Shown here one piece after another: positions 28,008 to 40,774 of a DNA stretch of 64,000 nucleotides. Each line of letters starts with the position of its first letter. The stretch's first letter is position 1. This DNA is from Curtobacterium flaccumfaciens (GTDB lineage: Bacteria > Actinomycetota > Actinomycetes > Actinomycetales > Microbacteriaceae), in assembly GCA_029689965.1 (NCBI GenBank), contig CP121450.1, forward strand, positions 3,100,001 to 3,164,000. The letters are read 5' to 3'. Position numbers and translations under genes: made by a program. Under the pieces are notes generated by a model. The model ran no database searches. It was given only the letters and a program-made list of their open reading frames with translations, and had not been told where the DNA came from.

Positions 28008-29300
28008 TCACGACGCGGCGATGCGCTCCCGCACGATCGGCCCGCGCTGCTCCGCCGAGCCGCCGATGGACCACGCCCCCTCGAGCGACTCCAGCGCCCG
28101 TTCGAACCGTGCCGGCTCGTCGGTGTGGAGCGTCCAGAGCGGCTGCCCCTCGGTCACGGTGTCGCCCGGCTTGACGTGCAGCTCGATGCCGGCCCCCGCC
28201 TGCACCGGGTCCTGCGCGCGGGCACGCCCGGCGCCGAGACGCCACGCGGCGACACCGAACGGCAGGGCCTCCTGCGTCGCGAGCACGCCGGACGACGGCG
28301 CGGTCACGACGTGCTGCTCGCGGGCGACCGGCAGCGCCGCGGACGGGTCGCCGCCCTGCGCGGAGATCATCCGTCGCCAGGTGTCCATCGCCCGGCCGTC
28401 CGCCAGCGCGGCAGCCGGATCGGCGTCCGGCAGGCCGGCGAGGCGCAGCATCTCCTCGGCGAGCGAGACGGTCAGCGACACGACGTCGGCAGGGCCTCCC
28501 CCTTCGAGCACCTCGACCGACTCCCGCACCTCGAGCGCGTTGCCGATCGTCAGCCCGAGCGGGACCTCCATGTCGGTCAGCAGCGCCGAGGTCGTGACCC
28601 CCGCGTCGTTCCCGAGGTCCACCATCGTCTGCGCGAGCTCACGCGATGCCTCGTACGAGGGCATGAACGCCCCCGACCCGAACTTCACGTCGAGCACGAG
28701 CGCCCCGGTGCCCTCGGCGATCTTCTTCGACATGATGCTCGACGCGATGAGCGGGATGCACTCGACCGTCCCGGTGGTGTCCCGGAGCGCGTAAAGCTTC
28801 TTGTCCGCGGGTGCCAGGCCCGTCCCGGCCGCGCAGATCACGGCCCCGACGTCGGACAGGATCTCGAGCATCCGCGCGTTCGACAGCGACGCCTGCCACC
28901 CCGGGATCGACTCGAGCTTGTCGAGCGTCCCACCGGTGTGCCCGAGCCCGCGCCCCGACAGCTGCGGCACGGCGACCCCGAACGACGCCACCAGCGGCGC
29001 GAGCGGCAGCGTGATCTTGTCGCCGACCCCGCCCGTGGAGTGCTTGTCCACCGTCGTCTTGCCGAGCGACCCGAACGACATCCGCTCCCCCGACGCGATC
29101 ATCGCGAGCGTGAGGTCCTTGATCTCGCGCCGCTCCATCCCGTTCAGGAAGATCGCCATCGCCATCGCGGCCATCTGCGGGTCCTCGACGTAGCCGCGCG
29201 TGTAGGCGTCGACGAGCCAGTCGATCTCGGCGGTGCTCATGGCCCCGCCGGAGCGCTTCGTGCGGATGAGGTCGACGGTGTCGAACGGCTCGACGGCCAT
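28008..29300 (-). CDS. deoA: Thymidine phosphorylase
   Basis: Pyrimidine nucleoside phosphorylase, 430 residues, intact. Splits thymidine/deoxyuridine to base and deoxyribose 1-phosphate. N-terminal IRTKRSGGAMSTAEIDWLV; phosphate-binding KHSTGGVGDKITLPLAPLVA; GRGLGHTGGTLDKLESIPG; substrate contacts in ALRDTTGTVECIPLIASSIMSKK; KFGSGAF. The C-terminal domain has GAGIELHVKPGDTV. It follows cdd by one base pair or so and is part of the nucleoside cluster that begins with bmpA. Confidence 0.95.
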   Translation of the reverse strand: MAVEPFDTVDLIRTKRSGGAMSTAEIDWLVDAYTRGYVEDPQMAAMAMAIFLNGMERREIKDLTLAMIASGERMSFGSLGKTTVDKHSTGGVGDKITLPLAPLVASFGVAVPQLSGRGLGHTGGTLDKLESIPGWQASLSNARMLEILSDVGAVICAAGTGLAPADKKLYALRDTTGTVECIPLIASSIMSKKIAEGTGALVLDVKFGSGAFMPSYEASRELAQTMVDLGNDAGVTTSALLTDMEVPLGLTIGNALEVRESVEVLEGGGPADVVSLTVSLAEEMLRLAGLPDADPAAALADGRAMDTWRRMISAQGGDPSAALPVAREQHVVTAPSSGVLATQEALPFGVAAWRLGAGRARAQDPVQAGAGIELHVKPGDTVTEGQPLWTLHTDEPARFERALESLEGAWSIGGSAEQRGPIVRERIAAS

Positions 29301-29301
29301 G

Positions 29302-31147
<1,846 letters not shown>

Positions 31148-31151
<4 letters not shown>

Positions 31152-32493
31152 GCGGCGACCGCCTTCTTCGAGTTCTTCGTGCTGCGACGACGTGCGCCGG
31201 GCTGCGGGATCCGGAAGATCGCGCGCACGAGCGGGGGCGCCGCGATGAACAGGACGATCAGCGCCTGGATCACGCCCACGATGTCGATCGGGATCCCGTT
31301 CGCGGCCTGCATGGCGTAGCCGCCGTTCTTGAGCACGCCGAACAGGATCGCCGCCCAGAACACGCCCCACGGCTTCGAGCGGCCAAGCAGCGCCACCGTG
31401 ATGGCGTCGAAGCCGATGCCGGCGTCGATGTTCGAGGTGAAGCCGGTCGTCACCGCGCCCTGCACCTGGTACGCCCGGCGATGCCGACGAGGGCGCCGGA
31501 GATGACGAGCACCCAGATCGTCAGGGACGGGACGCTCATGCCGGCGACCCGTGCCGCGCGCGGGTTCTCGCCGATCGTGCGGAACCGGAAGCCCAGCGAG
31601 GACTTGTTGACGAGCCACCACACGACGACGACCGCGATGATCGCGACGATGAAGCCGAGGTCGACGCCGTACCGCGGGCCGAGCAGCGACGGCAGGACGG
31701 CGGAGTCCTTCGTCGCGGGCGAGATCGGGTTGGTGCTCCCGGGCGCCTGCAGGAGCTTCGGCGTGCGGAGCAGGTAGCTCACCAGGTAGAGGGCGACGTA
31801 GTTGAGCATGATCGTGACGATCACCTCGTGCGCTCCGGTCCTGGCCTTGAGCACGCCGACGATGCCGCCCCAGACCGCGCCGCCGACGATGCCGGCGATG
31901 ATCGTGAGCGGGATGTGGATCGCCGCGGGCAGGTCGAACGAGAACCCGACCCAGCCGGCCGCTGCGGCGCCCATGAGGATCTGTCCCTGACCGCCGATGT
32001 TGAAGAGCCCGGCGCGGAACGCGACGGCGACGCCGAGACCTGCGGCGATGAGCGGCACGGCGTAGTCGATCGAGCGGGTGATCGGGACGACCGCCTGCTG
32101 GAACGACTGCGCACCGAAGTTCACGACGGAGCCCTCGAACAGCGAGGCGTACGATCCGCCGACCGCGGTGCCGATCGCGCGGAACGTGTCGGCGGGGCGG
32201 GCGAAGAAGTACCCGGCGGCCGCGCGGACGTTCTCGTCGGTGATCGCGATGAGGATGCCGCACGCGACGAGGGCCAGGACGACGGCGAGCACGGTGACGA
32301 GCACGGAGCCGTTGAGGATGCTCTGCAGTGCCGCCTGCCAGCGGTCGCCGCCCTCGCGGCGCTCGGCGTCGCTCGCGGAGTCGGTCATCAGGTGCGGGGC
32401 GCCCTCGACCTCCTGCAGGCGGTCGTCGGTCGCGGTCGTCGCGTCGGTCGCGGTCGCGTCCGGCGTCGGGTTCTGTGGGTCCTGCGCGGTCAC
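31148..32493 (-). CDS. Nucleoside ABC transporter permease (first), one frameshift
   Basis: Integral membrane subunit, about 448 residues. The first ~50 residues are a polar Thr/Asp-rich cytoplasmic tail, followed by multiple helices. Conserved: FRAGLFNIGGQGQILMGA, GAHEVIVTIMLNYVALYLV, and RTIGENPRAARVAGMSV. A G is missing near 31480 (GIAGAYQVQGAV). Start GTG 32493 overlaps the ATPase stop and its stop overlaps the second permease start, so the three transporter genes are translationally coupled. Confidence 0.9.
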
Positions 32494-34009
32494 GCCGCCA
32501 GCTCCGTTCCTTCAGGCAGTTCCCGGCCATCATGAGGCCGAGGACGTCGCGCGGGGTGTCCGCGGGGACGATGCCGACGATCCCGCCGCGGTACATCACC
32601 GCGATGCGGTCGGCGAGCGCCGCGACCTCGTCGAGCTCCGTGGAGACGACGATGACCGGGACGCCGGTGTCGCGGGTCGCGACGATGCGCTTGTGCACGA
32701 ACTCGATCGAGCCGACGTCGATGCCGCGCGTCGGCTGCGCCGCGACGAAGAGCCGCAGGTCACGGCTGAGTTCGCGGGCGAGGACGATCTTCTGCTGGTT
32801 GCCGCCGGACAGCCGGCCGGCGGCGGTGGTGCGGCCGGGGGTGCGGATGTCGAACTCGGCGATCTTCTCGTCGGCGAAGGCGTCGCGCTCGGCGGTCCGG
32901 ATGGTGCCCGCGCGGACGAACTCGGTGTGGTCGGCCCGGTCGAGCATGAGGTTCTCGGCGATGGTGAACTCGCCGACCAGGCCGTCCTCCTTCCGGTCCT
33001 CCGGCACGAAGCCGACGCCGGCGTCGAGCACCTGCTTGACGCTGCGGCCGGTGAGTTCCCTGCCGTCGAGGCTGACCCGGCCGGCGTGCACCGGCTCGAG
33101 CCCGATGATCGCCTCGGTCAGCTCGGTCTGCCCGTTGCCCTGCACGCCGGCGATCGCGAGCACCTCGCCCCGGCGGACGGTGAACGAGACGTCGTCGACC
33201 AGGACGACTCCGGACGGGTCGGTGACCGTGACGTGCTCGACGACGAGTGCGTCCTCGCCCCCGGACGACGGGGTCTTCTCGACGACGAGCGACACGGCCC
33301 GGCCGACCATCAGCGCGGCGAGCTCGTTGTTCGTCGCGGTCGGTGAGGCCTCGCCGACCACCTTGCCGAGCCGGATGACGGTGATGCGGTCGGCGACCTC
33401 GCGGACCTCGCGGAGCTTGTGCGTGATGAAGACGATCGCGGTGCCGGCCTCGCGGAGCTGCCGCATGATGCCCATCAGCTCGTCGGTCTCCTGCGGCGTG
33501 AGCACGGCGGTCGGCTCGTCGAACACGAGCACCTTCGCGTCGCGGGAGAGCGCCTTGATGATCTCGACGCGCTGCTGCACGCCGACGGGCAGGTCCTCGA
33601 CCCTGGCGTCGGGGTCGACGTCGAACCCGAAGCGGTCGGAGATCTCGCGCACGCGCCTGCGGGCGCCGGCCAGGTCGAGGCGACCGCCGAACGTGGTCTG
33701 CTCCTGTCCGAGCATGACGTTCTCGGCGACGGTGAAGACGGGGACCAGCATGAAGTGCTGGTGGACCATGCCGATACCGGCGCGCATGGCGTCGCCGGGG
33801 CCGTCGAAGTCCTGGACGACGTCGTCGAGGAGGATCTCGCCCTCGTCCGCCTGGTACAGGCCGTAGAGGACGTTCATCAGCGTGGACTTGCCCGCGCCGT
33901 TCTCGCCGAGGAGACAGTGGACCTCACCCGGCTCGACGGTGAGCGAGATGTGGTCGTTGGCGACGAGCGCGCCGAACCGCTTGGTGATGCCGCGGAGCTC
34001 GAGCTTCAT
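32490..34009 (-). CDS. Nucleoside ABC transporter ATP-binding protein (two ABC domains), 3' frameshift
   Basis: Duplicated ATPase of the BmpA-type importer, 506 residues after repair. Domain 1: Walker A LLGENGAGKSTLMN, Q-loop region MVHQHFMLV, signature DLPVGVQQRVEIIKAL, Walker B KVLVFDEPTAVL. Domain 2: VQGNGQTELTEA in place of Walker A, LSGGNQQKIVLAREL as signature, and AAQPTRGIDVGS. The second domain's Walker A lacks the GK(S/T) pattern, as is usual for this subfamily. Only the last dozen residues are shifted; repair gives ELPEGTELAA and a stop overlapping the permease GTG. Confidence 0.92.
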
Positions 34010-34042
34010 GTTCGGAGTCTATTTCTGTGATGAGCGCACGGA

Positions 34043-34075
34043 AACGCGGGCGAGGGAGGTCTCCCCGCCCGCGTT
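34043..34075 (-). terminator. Hairpin between bmpA and the ABC ATPase gene
   Basis: Stem 34043-34056 with 34062-34075 (one A-C mismatch), arm AACGCGGGCG. It lies 7 bp after the bmpA stop and about 34 bp before the ATPase start. Such hairpins after binding-protein genes usually let more binding protein than transporter be made, by partial termination or by protecting the upstream mRNA. Confidence 0.55.
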
Positions 34076-34082
34076 CGCCGGA

Positions 34083-35152
34083 CTACTTGTTCGACTGGGT
34101 CTCGACCGTGATCGAGCCGTCGATGATGCTCGACTTGATGGTGTCGAGCTCCTTCTGGAGGCCCTTGTCGACCTTCGACGCGTAGTCGTGGAACGGCGCG
34201 ATGCCGACGCCCTCGTTCTTCAGCGTGCCGACGTACGGGTGTTGGAGTACTTCTTGTCGGCGGCCTGCTCGACGACGTCCTTGACGGCGGGGCGCATGCC
34301 CTTCTCGACGGACGTGAACGCGATGTCCTTGTAGCGCGGGTCGGCCTCGTAGAGGTCGCTGTCCGCGCCGATGAGGACCGAGCCGTTGTCGGCGTCCTTG
34401 ATGGCTTCGGCGGCCGACTGGTAGATCGGGCCACCGACCGGCAGAATGACGTCGGCGTCCTGGTCGAGCAGCGTCTGCGCCACGGCCTTCGCCTGCGTGC
34501 CGGCGTCGAACCCGCCGGTGAAGGAGCCCTTGCCGGTCTCGACGTTCCAGCCGACGACCTTGACGTCCTTCTTCTTCTGCTCGTTGTAGTACTTGACGCC
34601 GTCCGCGAAGCCGTCCATGAAGATCGTGACGGTCGGGATCTGCATGCCGCCGAAGGTGCCGACGACGCCGGTCTTCGAGTACGACGCCGCCGCGTAGCCG
34701 GCGAGGAACGCGGCCTGCGAGGTGTCGAACGTGATCGGCTTGACGTTCTTCGCCTTGATCGAGTCGTCGTCGATGATGGCGAAGTCGGTGTCGGGGTTCG
34801 CCGCGGCCTGCTTCTTCGCGGCATCGGCCAGGTTGAAGCCGACGGTGACGATGAGGTTGCAGTTCTGGCCGACGAGCTGCTCGATGTTCGAGTCGTAGAC
34901 GGTGGCGTCCTTCGACTCGGCCGACTTGTAGGTCGCGCCGAGGTCCGACGCGGCGTCCTTCAGGCCCTCGTAGCCGAGCTGGTTGAACGACTTGTCGTCG
35001 AAGCCGCCCGCGTCCGAGACCATGCACGGACGGAAGCTGGTCTTCTTGGCGGATGCGTCGTCGGACGGAGCGGCCGAACAGCCGGCGAGGACGGCGACGG
35101 TGCCGACGAGCGCGAGGCCGCTGAGGACGACCTGACGGGTACGAGATGTCAC
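34083..35152 (-). CDS. BmpA/PnrA-family nucleoside-binding lipoprotein, one frameshift
   Basis: Extracellular solute-binding lipoprotein, 356 residues after repair. Signal peptide with lipobox VAVLAGCSAAPS, the Cys being lipidated. Mature domain: CMVSDAGGFDDKSFNQLGYEGL, LIVTVGFNLADAA, FAIIDDD, AFLAGYAAA, VGTFGGMQIP, GTQAKAVAQTLLDQDADVILPVGG, all typical of BMP-family nucleoside receptors. One C is missing near 34240 (YSNTPYVGTLK). GTG 35152 is preceded by GGAGG. First gene of the nucleoside cluster, with its own promoter region and a hairpin behind it. Confidence 0.92.
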
Positions 35153-35348
35153 GGGTGGGTTCCTCCGGGAGCAGGGCCCGGACCAGAGCGTTCCGGCGAT
35201 CGTGGCGACAGTACACGACCGCCCGGCCGGTACAGCAAGCCCCGGAATCGCTCCGCGGATCAGTTACGGGATCGCGACCGCACCGTAACGCGCCTGTAAC
35301 GCGGAGTCATGCCCGCACCCCCAGAACGGGGGCGACTGTGGTGGAGCG
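35153..35348 (-). promoter_or_regulatory. bmpA promoter region with GTAACGCG direct repeats
   Basis: 196 bp between the manC stop and the bmpA start. On the minus strand a TACTGT box preceded by TG (35208-35213) is a good -10 candidate, with TTGCTG about 19 bases upstream as a weak -35. Further upstream, GTAACGCG occurs at 35285-35292 and 35296-35303, exactly 11 bp apart on one face of the helix, with a related GTTAC at 35263-35267. This could be a regulator site for nucleoside uptake. Confidence 0.45.
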
Positions 35349-36460
35349 CTACAGGACGTCGCCCGGCCGCTGATCTTCAGTGCGTCCACCACACCTTTGA
35401 CCCGCTGCGCGTTCGCGCTCGTCGTGACGAGGAGGGCGTCCGGGGTGTCCACGACGACGATGTCCTCGACGCCGATGAGCGAGATGAGCCGCTGACTGTG
35501 CGAGACGACGATGCCGCTGGACGAGTCCGCGAGGATGCGCGCGCCGTCGCCGAGCACGGCGAGGTTGTTGGCGCGGCCGCCGGACTGCAAGCTTGGCGAG
35601 GGAGGCGAAGTCGCCGACGTCGTCCCAGTCGAAGTCCCCGGGACGACCGCCATCCGCCCGGCGGCTGCGGCCGGCTCGGCCACCGTGTAGTCGATCGCGA
35701 TCTTCTCCAGGCCGGGCCAGACGGCGTCCACGACGGCGCCGCGGGCGGAGGTGTCCCAGGCTTCGGCGAGTTCCTCGAGGCCGGCGAGCAGCTCGGGCTT
35801 CGTCCGCCCGATCTCGGCGAGCAGGACGTCTGCCCGGGCGATGAACATGCCGGCGTTCCACAGGTACGTGCCCTGCTCGACGTACGAGCGCGCTGTGTCC
35901 AGGTCGGGCTTCTCGACGAACGACCGGACGGCGCGGGCGCTCGGGCGCCGTCGATGCCGATGGTGTCGCCGTGCGCGTGGATGTAGCCGAAGCCGATGGC
36001 GGGCTCGGTGGGGTGATGCCGATCGTGGTGACGTACCCGGCGCGCGCAGCCGCGACCGCCTCGCGCACCGAGCGGCGGAACCCGCGGGCGTCCCCGATGA
36101 CGTGGTCGGCGGCGAACGAGCCGACGACGACGTCCGGCTCGCGGCGGCGGAGGATCGCCGCGGCGAGGCCGATCGCCGCGGTGGAGTCCTTCGGCTCGCT
36201 CTCGAGGACGACGTTGTGGTCCTCGACGCCGGGCAGCTGCGCCTCGACGGCGGCCCGGTGCGCGCGACCGGTGACGACCATGATCCGCTGGTCGCCCGCG
36301 AGCGGCGCGAGGCGGTCCAGGTCTGCCGGAGCAGCGAGGCGCCGGATCCGGTCAGGTCGTGCAGGAACTTCGGCGCGTCGGCACGCGACAGCGGCCACAG
36401 CCTGGATCCGATGCCCCCGGCCGGGATGATCGCGTAGAAGTCCTCGAGTGCGTCTGCCAC
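35349..36460 (-). CDS. manC: Mannose-1-phosphate guanylyltransferase, multiple frameshifts
   Basis: Makes GDP-mannose from mannose 1-phosphate and GTP. About 370 residues pieced from several frames. N-terminus FYAIIPAGGIGSRLWPLSR is the nucleotidyltransferase signature; then VLESEPKDSTAAIGLAAA, VGSFAADHVI, RSFVEKPD, YLWNAGMF, KIAIDYTVAE, and DFDWDDVGDF. The ending is GVVDALKISGRGDVL. Breaks near 36330, 36015, 35945, 35640, 35590 and 35365. GTG 36460 is the likely start. It is divergent from a mannosyltransferase-like gene that could use its product. Confidence 0.9.
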
Positions 36461-36663
36461 CCGCTCACCGTACCGGTGCCGCCGGGCGCGACCTGGGTGC
36501 CTCCCGCACGCGCGCGCTCGTTGCGGCAACACGCACGCGCCTGCAGCAACGTGTCCGCCGGGCGCATGCCGTTCCTCCAGTCCGCTTGTTCACCGCCTGC
36601 GTGCTCGGCGTTCACGTCGACGGCCCCGACGGGACACACCGCCCGCGGAGCATGGGTCTCGCC

Positions 36664-37903
36664 ATGAACGCACGCAGCGTGGAGCGCGGCACGTCCCAAC
36701 GGACCGTCGCCGTCGTGACCGAGAAGCTTCCTGCCCACCCTCAACGGCGTGACCACCAGCGTCCTGGCGGTCCTGGACCACCTGGAGCGCCGCGGTCACC
36801 GCGCGGTCGTCATCGCGCCGGACACCCCCGGCATCGCGCAGTTCCGCTCCCGCACCCAGCTGGAGCGGTACCGGTCCTTCGACGTGCACCGCATCCCGGC
36901 GGTGGCCTACCGGCAGTTCCCGGTCGCGCTCCCCCACCCGGTGCTCGACACGATCCTCGCCGCCTCCGGCGCCGACGTGCTCCACGCCGCGAGTCCGTTC
37001 CTGTTGGGTGGGCGCGCGATCACGGCAGCCGGGAGGCTCGGCATCCCCTCCGTCGCCGTCTTCCAGACCGACGTGGCCGGGTTCGCGCGCCGCAACGGCC
37101 TGACCGCGACCGTCCCGCTGGTCAGGAAGATCCTGGGGCGCATCCACGCCGGCGCCTCGCTGACGCTCGCGCCGTCGAGCGCCACGGCCGCGATGCTGGC
37201 CGAGGACGGCGTGCCGCGCGTCGCCCGCTGGGGACGCGGGGTCGACACCGAGCTGTTCCACCCGGCGCGGCGGCACGCCGCGCACGTCCGCGCCCTCCGG
37301 CGGCGTCTCGCGCCGGGCGGCGAGACGATCGTGGGGTACGTGGGCCGGCTGGCGCCGGAGAAGGAGGTCGAGCGGCTCGCCGAGCTCGGGGGCGTCCCGG
37401 GCGTCCGGGTCGTCGTCGCGGGAGGCGGTCCCTCCAGGCCGCTGCTCGAACGACGGCTCCGGCACCTCGACGTCACCTTCACCGGTCCGCTGCGCGGCGA
37501 CGCGCTGGCGGACGCGTACGCGACGCTCGACGTCTTCGTGCACACCGGTCCGGCGGAGACCTTCGGGCAGACCCTGCAGGAGGCGCACGCGAGCGGCCTG
37601 CCCGTGGTGGCACCGGCCTCCGGCGGTCCACTCGACCTCGTCGCCCCCGGCCTGGACGGCGAGCTGTACGACCCGGACGAGCCGCAGGCCCTCCGCCGGA
37701 CCGTCCTGCGCCTGCACCGGGACCGTGCGCTCGCGTCGCGGATGGGATCGGCCGGGCGCCTGCGGGTCGAGGGGACGACGTGGGAGGCGATCGGCGACCA
37801 GCTCCTCGAGCACCACGACACCGCCCGCACGATCGGCGCGCCGCCGGCCACGACACGGGGTGCCCGCGCCGGGTGGCACGAGAAGGTCGCCGCGCGCGCA
37901 TAG
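36664..37903 (+). CDS. GT4 alpha-mannosyltransferase-like protein (PimB/MgtA type), one frameshift
   Basis: Retaining glycosyltransferase, about 412 residues. The N-terminal motif VVTEKLLPTLNGVTTSVLAVL is typical of actinobacterial mannosyltransferases acting on lipid acceptors; it is restored by removing one T from AAGCTT at 36724-36729. Later: PSSATAAMLAEDG, YVGRLAPEKEVERL, VVAGGGPSRPLLE and the donor site ETFGQTLQEAHASGLPVV. Starts at ATG 36664 or ATG 36652 in the same frame. Divergent from manC, so GDP-mannose is the likely donor; the acceptor is unknown. Confidence 0.82.
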
Positions 37904-37959
37904 GATGGTCGTGTTCCGACACGAACACGAACGGCAAGGGCTCGCCGATCGGCGAGCCC
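37901..37959 (+). promoter_or_regulatory. Possible sdh promoter, inverted-repeat operator and palindrome
   Basis: TAGGAT at 37901-37906 could be a -10 box. Directly after it lies TCGTGTTC-N6-GAACACGA (37909-37930), an exact inverted repeat. A 22-bp perfect palindrome, GGGCTCGCCGATCGGCGAGC plus two bases, follows at 37938-37959 and ends 10 bases before the GGAGG site of sdhC. The first looks like a repressor site; the second may be a terminator for the upstream gene or a leader hairpin. Confidence 0.45.
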
Positions 37960-37980
37960 GTCCTATGGGAGGGCGAGCTC

Positions 37981-38429
37981 ATGGCCGAGCAGACCGCAGG
38001 GGTACGGCGACCGCCGTGCCACAGGTGACGATCGAGGCGCCGCGCGCTTCTCGGACGCCGCAGGGGACGCTCTACCGGGGCTCCACCGGCATGTGGTCCT
38101 GGGTGCTGCACCGCATCACGGGCGTCGCGATCTACTTCTTCCTGCTCGTGCACATCCTCGACACGGCGCTCGTGCGGCTCTCTCCCGAGGCGTACAACGC
38201 GGTCATCGGCACCTACAAGACGCCGATCATGAACCTCGGTGAGATCGCGCTCGTGATGGCGATCGTGTTCCACGCCTTCAACGGGCTCCGGATCATCCTG
38301 ATCGACTTCTGGTCGAAGGGCCCGAAGTACCAGCGCGCCATGTTCTGGATCGTGATCGTCCTCTGGGTGATCGCCATCGCCGGCTTCCTGCCGCGCCAGC
38401 TCATGAACCTCGTCGCGGACTTCAACTAG
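37981..38429 (+). CDS. sdhC: Succinate dehydrogenase cytochrome b subunit SdhC, 5' frameshift
   Basis: Membrane anchor of complex II that binds haem b and quinone. ATG 37981 has a strong GGAGG site 7 bases upstream; MAEQTAG joins the body if GGGG near 38000 is really five G, giving 149 residues. Three helices: LHRITGVAIYFFLLVHILD (with the RITG and conserved His), GEIALVMAIVFHAFNGLRII, and WIVIVLWVIAIAGFLP. First gene of sdhCDAB. Confidence 0.93.
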
Positions 38430-38440
38430 GGGACACTCGG

Positions 38441-38887
38441 ATGACCACGCAGACCATCGAGCCCCCGCGCTCGGCAGCAGCAGCCCGCCGCACCACCAAC
38501 TGGGAGAAGTGGGGCTGGATCTACATGCGCGGCTCGGGCGTCCTGCTCGTCGTGCTGATCTTCGGACACCTCTTCGTCAACATGGTGGCCGGCGAGGGCG
38601 TCAAGCAGATCGACTTCGCGTTCGTCGCCGGCAAGTGGGCGTCGCCGTTCTGGCAGGTGTGGGACTCGCTCATGCTCGTCCTCGCGCTGATCCACGGCTC
38701 GAACGGCATGCGGACGATCGTCAACGACTACGTGTCGAAGCCGGGCATCCGGAAGACGCTGCTCGTCGCGATCCTCATCGCCTGCGTCGTGCTCGTCGTC
38801 CTCGGACTCCTCGTGTGCTGGACGTTCGACCCGTGCCCGGCGGGAGCCGCCGCAGCGGACCTGCCGTCGTTCTGCCCCGCGCAGTAG
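38441..38887 (+). CDS. sdhD: Succinate dehydrogenase membrane anchor SdhD
   Basis: 148-residue hydrophobic subunit, intact. Helices: GSGVLLVVLIFGHLFVNMV (conserved His), WDSLMLVLALIHGSNGMRTI, and TLLVAILIACVVLVVLGLLV. The short Cys-containing tail (DPCPAGAAAADLPSFCP) is periplasm/outside facing by prediction. It starts 11 bp after sdhC and is followed by sdhA after 91 bp, with which it forms complex II. Confidence 0.92.
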   Translation: MTTQTIEPPRSAAAARRTTNWEKWGWIYMRGSGVLLVVLIFGHLFVNMVAGEGVKQIDFAFVAGKWASPFWQVWDSLMLVLALIHGSNGMRTIVNDYVSKPGIRKTLLVAILIACVVLVVLGLLVCWTFDPCPAGAAAADLPSFCPAQ

Positions 38888-38978
38888 CCCGGCCCGCCGC
38901 ACGCCCCTGCGCGGCGTCCGCTCCGTTCCTCCGCGCGTCACCCACCCCCTGCTGACGCGTTCCACTTGAAAGGCCACA

Positions 38979-40774
38979 GTGACCGAGACCACCGTTCACC
39001 ACCACCAGTTCGACATCGTCATCATCGGCGCGGGCGGCGCGGGCATGCGTGCCGCGATCGAGGCCGGTCCGAAGGCGAAGACGGCCGTCATCTCGAAGCT
39101 GTACCCGACGCGCTCGCACACCGGTGCGGCACAGGGCGGCATGGCGGCCGCGCTCGCGAACGTCGAAGAGGACTCGTGGGAGTGGCACACCTTCGACACG
39201 ATCAAGGGCGGTGACTACCTGGTCGACCAGGACGCGGCCGAGATCCTGGCGAAGGAGGCGATCGACGCGGTCATCGACCTCGAGAACATGGGCCTGCCGT
39301 TCAACCGCACGCCCGAGGGCAAGATCGACCAGCGGCGCTTCGGCGGTCACACCCGCGACCACGGCAAGTCGCCCGTCCGTCGGGCCTGCTACGCCGCGGA
39401 CCGCACCGGCCACATGATCCTGCAGACGCTGTTCCAGAACTGCGTGAAGCTTGGCGTGAACTTCTACAACGAGTTCTACGCGCTCGACCTCATCATGGTC
39501 GACGTCACGGGCGAGGACGGCGTCACCCGCAAGCAGCCCGCCGGGGTCGTCGCGTACGAAGCTGGCGACCGGTGAAGCTGCACGTCTTCCACGCCAAGGC
39601 GATGATCTTCGCCACCGGCGGGTTCGGCAAGATGTACAAGACCACGTCGAACGCGCACACCCTGACCGGCGACGGTGTCGGCATCGTGTGGCGCACGGGG
39701 CTCCCGCTCGAGGACATGGAGTTCTTCCAGTTCCACCCGACCGGTCTCGCCGGCCTCGGGATCCTGCTCACCGAGGGTGCCCGCGGCGAGGGCGCGATCC
39801 TCCGCAACGCCTCGGGTGAGCGGTTCATGGAGCGCTACGCCCCGACCATCAAGGACCTCGCCCCGCGTGACATCGTCGCCCGCTGCATGGTGCAAGAGGT
39901 GGCGGAGGGGCGCGGTGCCGGCCCGAACAAGGACTACGTGCTGCTCGACTGCACGCACCTCGGCGCCGAGGTGCTCGAGACGAAGCTGCCGGACATCACC
40001 GAGTTCGCCCGCACCTACCTCGGCGTGGACCCGGTCGTCGAACCCGTCCCGGTCATGCCGACCGCGCACTACGCGATGGGCGGCATCCCGACGAACACGA
40101 ACGCCGAGGTCCTGTACGACAACACCACCGTCGTCCCCGGGCTGTACGCCGCCGGCGAGTGCGCCTGCGTGTCGGTGCACGGCTCGAACCGTCTCGGTAC
40201 CAACTCGCTCCTCGACATCAACGTCTTCGGCAAGCGATCCGGCAACAACGCCGCCGAGTGGGTCAAGACGGCTGAGTTCCTGCCGCTGCCCGAGCACCCC
40301 GAGGCGGGCGTGCGCGACATGCTCGACCAGCTCCGTGCCTCCACCGGTACCGAGCGCATCGCCGTGCTGCGCAAGGAACTGCAGGACGAGATGGACAAGA
40401 ACGCCCAGGTGTTCCGCACCGACGAGTCCCTCGCGAAGATGACCGAGACGATCCACGAGCTGCGCGACCGGTTCCTGCAGGTCTCCGTGCAGGACAAGGG
40501 CAAGCGCTTCAACACGGACCTGCTCGAAGCGGTCGAGCTCGGGTTCCTGCTCGACCTCGCCGAGGTCGTCGTCTACTCCGCGCGGAACCGCAAGGAGTCC
40601 CGTGGCGGCCACATGCGCGACGACTTCCCGAAGCGCGACGACGAGAACTACATGCAGCACACCATGGCGTACCTGACGGGCGATCCGCACTCGTCACTCG
40701 CCGACGACCACATCACGCTGGACTGGAAGCCCGTCGTCGTGACGCGGTACCAGCCGATGGAGAGGAAGTACTGA
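38979..40774 (+). CDS. sdhA: Succinate dehydrogenase flavoprotein SdhA, two single-base insertions
   Basis: Catalytic FAD subunit oxidising succinate to fumarate. FAD-binding [15 protein letters not shown]; covalent flavin site [64 protein letters not shown]. The frame breaks at 39559-39579, where GAGCTG appears twice as GAAGCTG; removing both extra A restores [16 protein letters not shown]. Repaired length 597 residues, normal for the family. Start GTG 38979. Confidence 0.95.
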
